Assembly: GCA_031256885.1 (NCBI GenBank)
Contig: JAIRPS010000236.1
Span: forward strand, 1-5,180
DNA from: Bifidobacteriaceae bacterium
Lineage (GTDB): Bacteria; Actinomycetota; Actinomycetes; Actinomycetales; WQXJ01
Reading direction: 5' to 3'
Length of the DNA: 5,180 bases
The position numbers and the translations under genes are program-made. Positions 1-5,180 of this stretch are shown here, piece by piece. The number at the start of each line of letters is the position of its first letter. Positions within the stretch are counted from its first letter, which is position 1. The notes beneath the pieces were generated by a model. The model ran no database searches, was not told the DNA's origin, and saw only the letters and a list, made by a program, of their open reading frames with translations.

Positions 1-505
1 CATTGTTGTTCCAATCAGCATGAATACCCATTTGGCCGCCTTGGGCGGAACCAGCAATCAACACATGGCGCAGATCATCATTCACTAAGAAAGTAACTTG
101 ATCTTGCGACGGATTGGAACTGCTCCACGAGGTTTGGTGGCCTGAATAAAGCATTAGACCAGCAATTTGAGCAATGCCGTCCGGGTCATCTTTCATCAGG
201 TCTGCCAGGTTGGTGGCCCGTTGCTCGGTGGTTTTGCGCCAATCCTCATAGGCATCTAATACACCGTTCTTGTTCAGATCCTTGAAAACGGGGTTGGTGC
301 CATCAGGTTGGTAGCTGGCTGGATTAACCTGCGTGCCGTCAGCGGTGATCAGCTTGATGCCGGAATAGTTTGAGTAACCAAGCACCATCTGGTTGCTGCC
401 ATCGCGTGTGGTGATTGATTGGACGTTGGGATTGGTTGGCGAGTTGTCAATCCAGTGCGCATACAAAGTGGTGTCGGCTTTGATGTCAGCAAAAGTCACG
501 CCACC
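1..505 (-). CDS. Glycoside hydrolase family 3 (beta-glucosidase-like), N-terminal part; continuation of the frameshifted gene, runs off the left edge
   Basis: Reading on from the T-run in the -1 frame gives an uninterrupted frame to the window edge. It first completes the InlB-type repeat (FGGVTFADIKADTTLYAHW), then a Thr/Asn/Ser linker, then NPVFKDLNKNGVLDAYEDWR. That last stretch is an EF-hand-like loop followed by the YEDWR lead-in seen in many secreted GH3 enzymes. After it come ERxxxLxxxM-like and IAQIAGLMLYSGHQ segments, DDLRHVL, and a WNN motif close to the edge. These match the N-terminal part of the GH3 alpha/beta barrel in enzymes of the beta-glucosidase/xylosidase type, which retain configuration using an Asp nucleophile. 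That Asp (SDW-type motif) and the second domain lie outside the window, so substrate and activity cannot be judged. With one T restored, the visible protein would be about 266 residues; full-length enzymes of this kind are usually far longer. No independent start with a clear ribosome binding site was found for this part, supporting a single gene. Confidence 0.75.
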
Positions 506-798
506 AAAAAGCCGCCACCGGCGGTGTTGGGAGCATCGCCACGAGCCACCGCAGTATTACCGGCGGATTTGTACCACCCGGCAAAAACATGGTCTGGCCA
601 GGTGGGTGCCGCCGGCACGGCGGCTGTGCCTTGGTCGGTGACGGTCACCGCTGCCGGTGGCGTGCCCGGAGCTCCACCCAAGTCGAAAGTAATTACTGGG
701 TTGGCAGCTTGGGCAACTGGAGCGGCTAGGCCAGCCACTGCCAGCCCAAGCGCTGCCACCACAGCCGAAAAAGAGGTAAATCGCATTCGCTTTGTCAT
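496..798 (-). CDS. Secreted GH3-family protein, 5' fragment: signal peptide plus InlB-type repeat (frame broken at its 3' end)
   Basis: This is the first 100 codons of a secreted glycoside hydrolase whose remainder continues in another frame to the left edge. The start ATG lies six bases after GGGAAGGA. Residues 1-31 are a Sec signal peptide: basic MTKRMR, a hydrophobic Ala/Val/Leu core, and a cleavage site after AQA. Residues about 36-97 are most of one InlB-type (Listeria-Bacteroides, Flg_new) repeat: ITFDLGG at the start, FAGWYKS in the middle. In this family the repeat should close with a Thr-x-x-YAHW-type motif. Here the frame instead ends in TGA after GGGFLVA, while the expected closing TTLYAHW is encoded just beyond in the -1 frame. 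Read as one gene with the GH3 fragment, this is a cell-surface or exported enzyme; the repeat is probably an adhesive or spacer module. Taken alone, the 100-residue product would be a truncated repeat with no enzyme. Whether the break is real or a sequencing error cannot be told from here. Confidence 0.75.
   Translation of the reverse strand: MTKRMRFTSFSAVVAALGLAVAGLAAPVAQAANPVITFDLGGAPGTPPAAVTVTDQGTAAVPAAPTWPDHVFAGWYKSAGNTAVARGDAPNTAGGGFLVA
506..510 (-). other. Frameshift site in the GH3 gene (run of five T on the coding strand)
   Basis: On the coding strand GGC GGC TTT TTG GTG GCG TGA ends the upstream frame. With six T instead of five the reading becomes GGC GGC TTT TTT GGT GGC GTG ACT, giving Gly-Gly-Phe-Phe-Gly-Gly-Val-Thr and running into the expected end of the InlB-type repeat. 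So the shift is a one-base loss relative to an intact gene, at a homopolymer. The sequence before the pair TTT TTG is C, so it is not a standard X XXY YYZ slippery heptamer, and no obvious stimulatory stem follows. Confidence 0.8.
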
Positions 799-804
799 AT
801 CGGA

Positions 805-812
805 TCCTTCCC
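805..812 (-). promoter_or_regulatory. Ribosome binding site of the GH3-family gene
   Basis: The coding strand reads GGGAAGGA, then six bases (TCCGAT), then the ATG at 798. This purine-rich site at good spacing decides the start and fits the signal peptide beginning directly after it. Confidence 0.7.
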
Positions 813-885
813 TTCGATCAGCGAATTGTCTGGTAATCAGAGCTGACGCAACTGGGTCGCCGCTAAGCGATCGGGTTGTTCAGCA

Positions 886-897
886 ATACCAAGGTAT
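886..897. promoter_or_regulatory. Short palindrome upstream of the GH3 gene, possible operator
   Basis: ATACC and GGTAT are perfect 5-base arms around AA. It sits about 90 bases before the GH3 start, within promoter range. Its size is at the limit of chance occurrence, and no matching regulator gene is in the window. Confidence 0.25.
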
Positions 898-970
898 CAC
901 CAAACTAAGTGCTTGCTGTGTTTTTCGCCACACCGTTGCTGCACATTTGCGCAATCAGCCAACTTAGCCA

Positions 971-990
971 CCACTGCGGATTAGCTGTGG
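971..990 (-). terminator. Weak stem-loop about 50 bases after the acyltransferase stop; doubtful terminator
   Basis: Arms 971-977 and 984-990 pair over seven positions with one mismatch around a six-base loop. On the minus strand, the direction of the acyltransferase transcript, no T-run follows; on the plus strand TTTT follows but there is no plus-strand gene upstream to terminate. It may only be a 3' end stabiliser or chance. Confidence 0.2.
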
Positions 991-1041
991 TTTTGCTGAA
1001 TTGATTCTTGTGTGACTGCATCTGCCCAACGCAGCCGCCAG

Positions 1042-3213
1042 TTAACCTGGCAACGACCCCACCAAGGCGGTAACCTCCTGGTCAAGCCGTTGATCGAGCG
1101 AGCGAGCATATTCCACAGTCAAATGCTGTTCGTCCCGCCAAACCATCACATTGCCAATCACTGGGTAGCAACGTTCCGGACCACATAACTGGTCATTTAG
1201 ATCAACCTGCCGCGCAGCTGGCACCAACTCCCCCGCCCGGTCAAAGATTGCCTGGTTGTTAGTAAGCAGTTCCTGCTGCGGTGAAAACGTGCAAAGCAGC
1301 GGTTTGTCAATGTGCTCACTTAAACAGTCACGGACAGCTCCGGCGCGCGGAATAGGTCTGATCACCAGGAGTGGAATATTAGCCTGAGTGATCGGTTGCC
1401 AGGCCTCAACAAAACCAGTTACGCCAGCCAGCTCCCCTGATTCAGCACCAGCGTAAGTCGGTTTTGCTGAAGCAGAAGTGATGACTAAAGCAGGCTGTTC
1501 TTGCAATATCAAAGCTAACGTATTGCTTGAATAGGTCAAACAATCAGTGTTATGCGGCTCTTCAGTATAGGGGTATGAGTTCTCGGTTGAAAAAGCGCAA
1601 CCAGATTTCAGGCGGGTGACCACTTCCCAGTTTCGCCGCTCCGCAATGTCCAACACCGCTGGAATGTACTGGGCGGCAATTGAGTCACCCACCAGCATCA
1701 CTTTGCCGGTGGCGGTTTGACCGGATGCGGTGAACCGGCAAGTTTGTTCGGTGGAGCCTTGCGGCATTTGACTCAAACAATCTGCGGCCTTTTTACCAGG
1801 CATTCTGGCCGATGGGACCTTACCAAATACTGAAGGCGTGATAGCCATGGCCGGGTCAAGCAAGCTCGGATCATCAAGATGATCAGCTAAAGCTGGCGCG
1901 CCGAAGGGTGAACCGAAACCAGTGGTTGGAACAGGACCAGTCCACAGCCGGCGCAAATGATCAAGACTCCAGCTGGGAACCAGGCAAACCGTGGTTGCTA
2001 AAGCCATTGCGCCAGCGGCAGTCAGCAATGTCAGGCCGGGACGTTTACGTAAACCAACCGACAGGCGAATTGGCTGCTCAACCAAATAATATGACAACAC
2101 AGCCAGCAGCATTGACAAACCAATCAGCGCAAACACCTCACCGCCGCCTGGCGGGCGGCCACGCAATGCGCCAAATATGGCTAATGGCGGGAAATGCCAC
2201 AGATAAATTGAGTAAGAAAGATCGCCAACCCACTGCACCGGCCGCCAGGAAAGGCAGCAACGCAATACACGTTCCAAACGGTTGGTTGTTTGGGTTATGG
2301 CTGTTAGTGAAGCTTGACCAACTGGTTCCCAGGGACCCGCCAAAATGATTGCCGCAGCCGCCGCAGTTGGTAGCAAAGCAGCCGGACCAGGAAAAGGTGT
2401 ATGCCCGTTGATCAGCCAAGCAGAAGCCCCCGCCAAAACCAAGCCGAGCACTGCCAGAGTTGTTTTCAGCCAGCTTGCCAAACGGCATCGTGCTGGCCAT
2501 AAAGCCAGCACACCGCCCACCGCCAGCTGCCACAATCGGGTTGGTGTAATGAAGTAGGCAGTCGGGTCGTTGGCCAAAGCTCCCTTAGTTGACCAGGCAA
2601 AAGACGCGAGAGCTAAAAGCGCGAAAACCACCCCAAGGCAACGCCGAAAACCCCAACCTGGCTTGGCAGCAGCGCTGCTTTGGGTGCGTCGCCTAATCAA
2701 GACAGCAGCTAAAGCCACAATCAGCGGCCAAATTAGGTAAAACTGTTCTTCGACCGCTAACGACCAAAAATGTTGGAATGGCGTATCCGGCTCGGCGGCT
2801 GCTAAATAGTCAACTGACTGCCAACTCAATGACCAGTTCTCAAAATAGAAGGTTGCAGCCAAGCCTGCTTCGCGCAGCCTGTCCCACCATGACGGTGGCA
2901 GCAAAGCCAACGAAGCCAACACGGTAACAGCGATTGCCAGCAACGAAGCCGGCAGTATGCGCCGCACCCGGTTAGCCCAAAACCGGCGTAACGATAAGGA
3001 GCCGGAACTAGCCACCTCACGCAGCATGTTGCCAGTAATCAAATAGCCTGACAAAACAAAGAAAACATCCACCCCGGTAAAACCGCCCGGCATCCGGTGC
3101 GGCCAATAGTGGTAAGCCACCACCATGCCAACAGCCACCGCCCGCATTGCCTGGATTTCCGGGCGCAACGGCGAACGCACACGGCGTTCGGCAGGCTGCT
3201 GGCTCCCCCTCAT
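1042..3213 (-). CDS. Membrane O-acyltransferase, OafA/YrhL type (Acyl_transf_3) fused to a C-terminal SGNH domain
   Basis: This integral membrane enzyme probably transfers an acyl (often acetyl) group from a cytoplasmic donor to a sugar of an envelope polymer or exported glycan; the exact acceptor is unknown. Numbering follows the 723-residue form. Family motifs are in order: RPEIQAMRAVAV (17-28), His35 (probable catalytic His) in VAYHYWP, GVDVFFVLSGYLIT (47-60), RRILPA (84-89), FQHFWSLAVEEQFYLIWP (146-163) and YSIYLWHFP (334-342). About ten hydrophobic segments end near 412. After a linker, an SGNH domain fills about 505-723: LVGDS gives Ser511, and RDEQHLT gives Asp694 and His697, so a full Ser-Asp-His set is visible. 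Eight Cys in or just before this domain suggest disulfides and an extracytoplasmic position. The length is normal for the fused family. The ATG at 3213 is chosen because AGGA lies eight bases upstream; an in-frame ATG at 3258 would add 15 residues (738 in all) but has its AAGG only two bases away. It is co-directional with the GH3 gene but 243 bases from it. Confidence 0.93.
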   Translation of the reverse strand: MRGSQQPAERRVRSPLRPEIQAMRAVAVGMVVAYHYWPHRMPGGFTGVDVFFVLSGYLITGNMLREVASSGSLSLRRFWANRVRRILPASLLAIAVTVLASLALLPPSWWDRLREAGLAATFYFENWSLSWQSVDYLAAAEPDTPFQHFWSLAVEEQFYLIWPLIVALAAVLIRRRTQSSAAAKPGWGFRRCLGVVFALLALASFAWSTKGALANDPTAYFITPTRLWQLAVGGVLALWPARCRLASWLKTTLAVLGLVLAGASAWLINGHTPFPGPAALLPTAAAAAIILAGPWEPVGQASLTAITQTTNRLERVLRCCLSWRPVQWVGDLSYSIYLWHFPPLAIFGALRGRPPGGGEVFALIGLSMLLAVLSYYLVEQPIRLSVGLRKRPGLTLLTAAGAMALATTVCLVPSWSLDHLRRLWTGPVPTTGFGSPFGAPALADHLDDPSLLDPAMAITPSVFGKVPSARMPGKKAADCLSQMPQGSTEQTCRFTASGQTATGKVMLVGDSIAAQYIPAVLDIAERRNWEVVTRLKSGCAFSTENSYPYTEEPHNTDCLTYSSNTLALILQEQPALVITSASAKPTYAGAESGELAGVTGFVEAWQPITQANIPLLVIRPIPRAGAVRDCLSEHIDKPLLCTFSPQQELLTNNQAIFDRAGELVPAARQVDLNDQLCGPERCYPVIGNVMVWRDEQHLTVEYARSLDQRLDQEVTALVGSLPG

Positions 3214-3221
3214 AGCGCAAA

Positions 3222-3225
3222 TCCT
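3222..3225 (-). promoter_or_regulatory. Ribosome binding site that selects the 3213 start of the acyltransferase
   Basis: The coding strand reads AGGA followed by eight bases and then ATG at 3213. The alternative upstream ATG at 3258 has only GGTAAGG ending two bases before it, which is too close for normal initiation. The conserved domain begins about 15 residues after the 3213 start, as usual for the family. Confidence 0.55.
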
Positions 3226-3248
3226 ACTGTGGCCGAGGTCACATAGCC

Positions 3249-3267
3249 GGTAAGCCATGGCCTTACC
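3249..3267. repeat. Inverted repeat in the divergent promoter region, candidate operator
   Basis: GGTAAG and CTTACC are perfect 6-base arms separated by CCATGGC. The element lies about 35 bases upstream of the chosen acyltransferase start and about 205 bases before the protease start. That position is good for a dimeric regulator of the acyltransferase, or for a 5' leader hairpin. The alternative acyltransferase ATG (3258) falls inside it, another reason to doubt that start. Confidence 0.4.
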
Positions 3268-3459
3268 AAGATCGTGGCGTCGGCAAGTGCACTGACAACG
3301 CTGCGCTTTAGAACCCGGCCCGCAACCTGGTTGGCTGGGGCAGGTGCTAAGGTTAGGCGACCGTTCAGCGCTAGCCAGAGTATGACTAGCCGGCGCGGCA
3401 CACCTGTGGAACTACCAACCGGGGGGCTGGTTGCACAGACCCTGACTATTTCCACTGAT

Positions 3460-3465
3460 AAGGAG
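3460..3465 (+). promoter_or_regulatory. Ribosome binding site of the metalloprotease gene
   Basis: AAGGAG is followed by six bases and the ATG at 3472. A nearer ATG at 3467 sits one base after the site and is followed at once by TAA, so it cannot start the gene; that stop overlaps the true start as TAATG. Confidence 0.8.
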
Positions 3466-3471
3466 CATGTA

Positions 3472-5180
3472 ATGCGTTCTTTGCGCCCCCCCGCGCTGCG
3501 CCTGTTTGGCGCTGGTCTTCTCAGCCTAGCCCTCACCGCACTCACCGGTTTAACCCCACTTGAACAGCCAGTTCAACCAGCAGCGGCTGCCGTGCAGCCA
3601 ATCTTGCAGGCCACAGACCCAGCCGAAGTAGTGGTCGCTGTGGAAGGCGTTTTGGTCACCCCCTCAGAGACGGTTGCGGCTGTGCAGCCTTGGTATCTTG
3701 TCACCACTGCTGGCCCGGTCCTCACCATTGACCCCAACACTTTGCCCGATGACGTTCAGCCAGGCTCACAAGTCACCGCCAATCTGGCCGTGCCCAGTGA
3801 TGCACTACCGCTGCGAGCTGTACCGTCTGGTCCGGTCAGCGCGGAAAGCCAATTGGGCAGCCAAGCTCTTGCCGCGATCAGCCAAACCGAGCAACCAGTC
3901 GCTTTGACTGATTTGGCCTTCACCGATCCACCTGCCCGTTCGGCAAGCGCCACCAACACACCAGCCCGACCAATCCTTGACATTGTGATGGCTTCACCCA
4001 ATGGTGATCGTTTCTTCAGCGAAGAGCAGTTCAATACACATTTTGGCCGTGCCATGCAGTTCTGGGTTGAACAATCACGCGGTCAAATCAGTGGTTTTGA
4101 AGCCAGTTATAACGCAGTCAAAATTGCAAAAACGCCCGTTAGCTGTGGTGATGTGCCCATGTGGGAAGCCGCCGCAAGCGCTGTTGGCCATGATGTGATG
4201 GATTACATTCTGAGTGGGCAATCGCGTATGTTGATTATTCTTACGCCCCACGATGCGTTAAACTGTTCTTATGCTGGAGTGGCTTATGGTCGTTCAATTG
4301 TTTCTTTCAATGGCGTAAGCGGTATTATTCACATTGATCTCACGCATCCTCTAATCGATGAGCTTGAACCATTTTGGCAGTCCTCAGTTATCGCACATGA
4401 AATGGGTCACATTTTTGGCATGGTCCACGCTGGCGGCGCCACTTGCCCCAATGGCCAGCAAGACGGCAGTCTTGGCACAACTGACGGTTGTTCAGTCACC
4501 GAATATGGCGACAACTTCAACGTTATGGGTAATGGGTGGGAGGCTATTACTTATCCCATAAATGCTTTCCAAAAGCGTGCATTTAACGAAATTTCCACAC
4601 CCACTGGCTTTACGGAAGTGGTGCCCACAGCCACTTCTCGCCAGTTCCAGATTCAAACTGGCAACACACTTGACACCACGCAACATCAAGCAGTTTTTAT
4701 GGTTGAGGAATGGCAAGGAGTGACCCGTGAATACGCAATTGAGCTAATTAGTGGAAAAGTACAAATCAGACGGGTCAAACGCGCTGGTGACACCAGTTAT
4801 ACTGTGAGTAATAATACCGTTTTGTTGCCTGACACTAATTTTAGGCGCGTTGGCGATGTTTTCACAACCGCAACTGGTCGCACCACTGTCACAATTGTTC
4901 AACTCTCAACTACCACTGCAACCATCGCCATTCAAGGTACTGGCACGGGGTTACCAGCCATTACCTATTCGCAAGCTGCCATAACAGGCACAGCGCAGGT
5001 TGGGCAGACCATAACGGCAACGGTTAGCGGGTTGCTGCCAAGCACCGCCAGCAGCACTTTCCAGTGGCTGCGTGATGGGCAAGTGATTACCCAAGCTACC
5101 GGGCAAACTTTCACGCTGACCGCTGATGATTTGAACCGCCAGATCGCTGCACGCATTACCTTGACTAACACTGGCTACCA
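3472..5180 (+). CDS. Secreted zinc metalloprotease (metzincin, M11/gametolysin-like) with C-terminal Ig-like repeat; runs off the right edge
   Basis: The frame is open from the ATG at 3472 to the window end (569 complete codons, no stop), so the C terminus is missing. Residues 1-40 form a signal peptide: MRSLRPPALRL, a Leu/Ala core, and a likely cleavage after QPAAAA. Residues about 41-165 are a Cys-free, Pro/Val/Ala-rich region, probably a propeptide. The catalytic domain starts near ILDIVMA (168) and holds HEMGHIFGMVH: His309, His313 and His319 should bind zinc, with Glu310 as the catalytic base. EYGDNFNVMG follows, with Met352 as the Met-turn 33 residues after His319. This combination is the metzincin pattern, and the YGDxFxVMG form is what M11/gametolysin-like enzymes show. 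Four Cys (225, 265, 325, 340) could form two disulfides. Residues about 370-493 are a beta-rich region I cannot name. From 497 on, TGTAQVGQTITA, FQWLRDG and FTLTADDLNRQI mark an Ig-like repeat of Gram-positive surface proteins, so more copies may follow. Role: exported protein degradation, substrate unknown. Confidence 0.88.
   Translation, partial: MRSLRPPALRLFGAGLLSLALTALTGLTPLEQPVQPAAAAVQPILQATDPAEVVVAVEGVLVTPSETVAAVQPWYLVTTAGPVLTIDPNTLPDDVQPGSQVTANLAVPSDALPLRAVPSGPVSAESQLGSQALAAISQTEQPVALTDLAFTDPPARSASATNTPARPILDIVMASPNGDRFFSEEQFNTHFGRAMQFWVEQSRGQISGFEASYNAVKIAKTPVSCGDVPMWEAAASAVGHDVMDYILSGQSRMLIILTPHDALNCSYAGVAYGRSIVSFNGVSGIIHIDLTHPLIDELEPFWQSSVIAHEMGHIFGMVHAGGATCPNGQQDGSLGTTDGCSVTEYGDNFNVMGNGWEAITYPINAFQKRAFNEISTPTGFTEVVPTATSRQFQIQTGNTLDTTQHQAVFMVEEWQGVTREYAIELISGKVQIRRVKRAGDTSYTVSNNTVLLPDTNFRRVGDVFTTATGRTTVTIVQLSTTTATIAIQGTGTGLPAITYSQAAITGTAQVGQTITATVSGLLPSTASSTFQWLRDGQVITQATGQTFTLTADDLNRQIAARITLTNTGY
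3486..3492 (+). repeat. C7 homopolymer in the signal-peptide code of the metalloprotease
   Basis: Seven C in a row encode the end of Arg5 through Pro6-Pro7. Gain or loss of one C would throw the whole protein out of frame just after the start, so the tract could act as a slippage-prone on/off switch; it may equally be chance in a Pro-coding stretch. Confidence 0.6.
4951..5180 (+). other. Ig-like repeat module at the visible end of the metalloprotease
   Basis: Residues about 494-569 form one repeat with the pattern ITGTAxVGxTITATV, a central FQWLRDG, ITQATGQTF and LTADDLNRQIAARITLTNTG. This is the short Ig-like domain that recurs in Gram-positive surface proteins and often comes in tandem. 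GC content rises again here compared with the catalytic region. Confidence 0.65.

Larger units (their letters stand above)
799..1041. other. Gene-free gap between acyltransferase and GH3 gene; weak hairpins and a small palindrome
   Basis: No convincing gene lies here. Read in the minus direction from the acyltransferase stop, it holds a 7-bp stem with one mismatch and a 6-base loop (971-990, CCACTGC/GCTGTGG on the plus strand), a 7-bp stem with one bulged base (936-954), and a weak GTGT/ACAC stem (918-933). None is followed by a T-run on the minus strand, so none is a standard intrinsic terminator for the acyltransferase. Closer to the GH3 gene is ATACC-AA-GGTAT (886-897), a possible operator. 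I see no pair of -35/-10 boxes with good matches at normal spacing, though the gap is long enough for the GH3 gene to have its own promoter. Confidence 0.5.
3214..3471. promoter_or_regulatory. Divergent intergenic region between the acyltransferase and metalloprotease genes
   Basis: Both flanking genes point away from this 258-base stretch, so it must hold both start regions. It contains the inverted repeat at 3249-3267, a directly repeated CTAGCC (3371 and 3386, 15 bases apart), a run of six G (3421-3426) within a CAACC/GGTTG stem (3416-3433), and the two ribosome binding sites at its ends. TATGAC at 3381 could be a -10 box for the protease but lacks a matching -35 box. No small gene is supported. 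Confidence 0.55.

Noticed and set aside
506..512. Programmed -1 ribosomal frameshift in the GH3 gene
   Set aside because: The bases are C TTT TTG, not a proper X XXY YYZ slippery heptamer, no strong stem follows, and GH3 enzymes are not known to be made this way. A homopolymer length change is simpler.
419..967. Plus-strand open frame of 182 codons opposite the GH3 gene
   Set aside because: It lies antisense to a signal peptide and InlB-type repeat with clear family motifs, has no ribosome binding site, and its product shows no recognisable domain.
1090..1110. Short GAGC/GCGA tandem repeat near the acyltransferase 3' end
   Set aside because: Only about three 4-base units inside coding sequence for an ordinary C-terminal helix; no sign of expansion or function.
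1908..2348. Plus-strand open frame of 146 codons inside the acyltransferase
   Set aside because: It is antisense to conserved membrane segments of the acyltransferase and its Gln/Asn-rich product looks like a reverse reading of hydrophobic codons.
3371..3391. Directly repeated CTAGCC in the protease leader as an operator
   Set aside because: Six-base repeats at 15-base spacing occur by chance and neither copy aligns with a recognisable promoter box; noted only as part of the intergenic description.
3210..3545. Minus-strand open frame of 111 codons across the divergent region
   Set aside because: It overlaps the strongly supported starts of both flanking genes, begins antisense to the protease signal peptide, and has no family motif.
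3756..4055. Minus-strand open frame of 99 codons opposite the protease
   Set aside because: It is a shadow of the protease propeptide region; the plus-strand frame is continuous for over 1,700 bases with HExxHxxGxxH and Met-turn motifs.

Overview
The window reads as a piece of a Gram-positive bacterial chromosome, most likely from an actinobacterium. The sampled coding sequence is about 55-60% GC. Start sites carry AGGA/GGAG-type ribosome binding sites, two of the three genes open with typical Sec signal peptides, and the domain mix (InlB-type repeat, GH3 glycosidase, OafA-like acyltransferase with an SGNH domain, secreted metalloprotease with an Ig-like repeat) is common in Gram-positive cell-surface inventories. 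The phylum is an inference from style; no marker gene is present to confirm it.

Layout. Positions 1-798 (minus strand) hold the 5' end of a secreted glycoside hydrolase family 3 protein: signal peptide, one InlB-type (Listeria-Bacteroides) repeat, an EF-hand-like loop, then the start of the GH3 domain, which runs off the left edge. Its reading frame is broken once, at a run of five T (coding strand) inside the InlB repeat; adding one T restores the repeat consensus and an open frame to the window edge. Positions 799-1041 are a gene-free gap with several weak hairpins and a short palindrome. Positions 1042-3213 (minus strand) hold a complete membrane acyltransferase of the OafA/YrhL type fused to an extracytoplasmic SGNH domain. 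Positions 3214-3471 form a divergent intergenic region with an inverted repeat. From 3472 to the right edge (plus strand) runs the 5' part of a secreted zinc metalloprotease of the metzincin clan, closest in motifs to M11/gametolysin-like enzymes, followed by an Ig-like repeat that continues out of the window. This long frame has no stop inside the window.

How they fit together. All three products act at or outside the membrane: one hydrolyses glycosides, one probably O-acylates an envelope glycan, one cleaves protein. This looks like a surface or secretome locus for polymer use or host/matrix interaction, but no shared operon is visible: the two minus-strand genes are 243 bases apart and the protease is divergent. 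I did not find RNA genes, CRISPR arrays, insertion sequences or phage genes. The most useful second looks are the frameshift in the GH3 gene, the C7 tract inside the protease signal-peptide code, the GC drop across the protease catalytic region, and the inverted repeat in the divergent promoter region.
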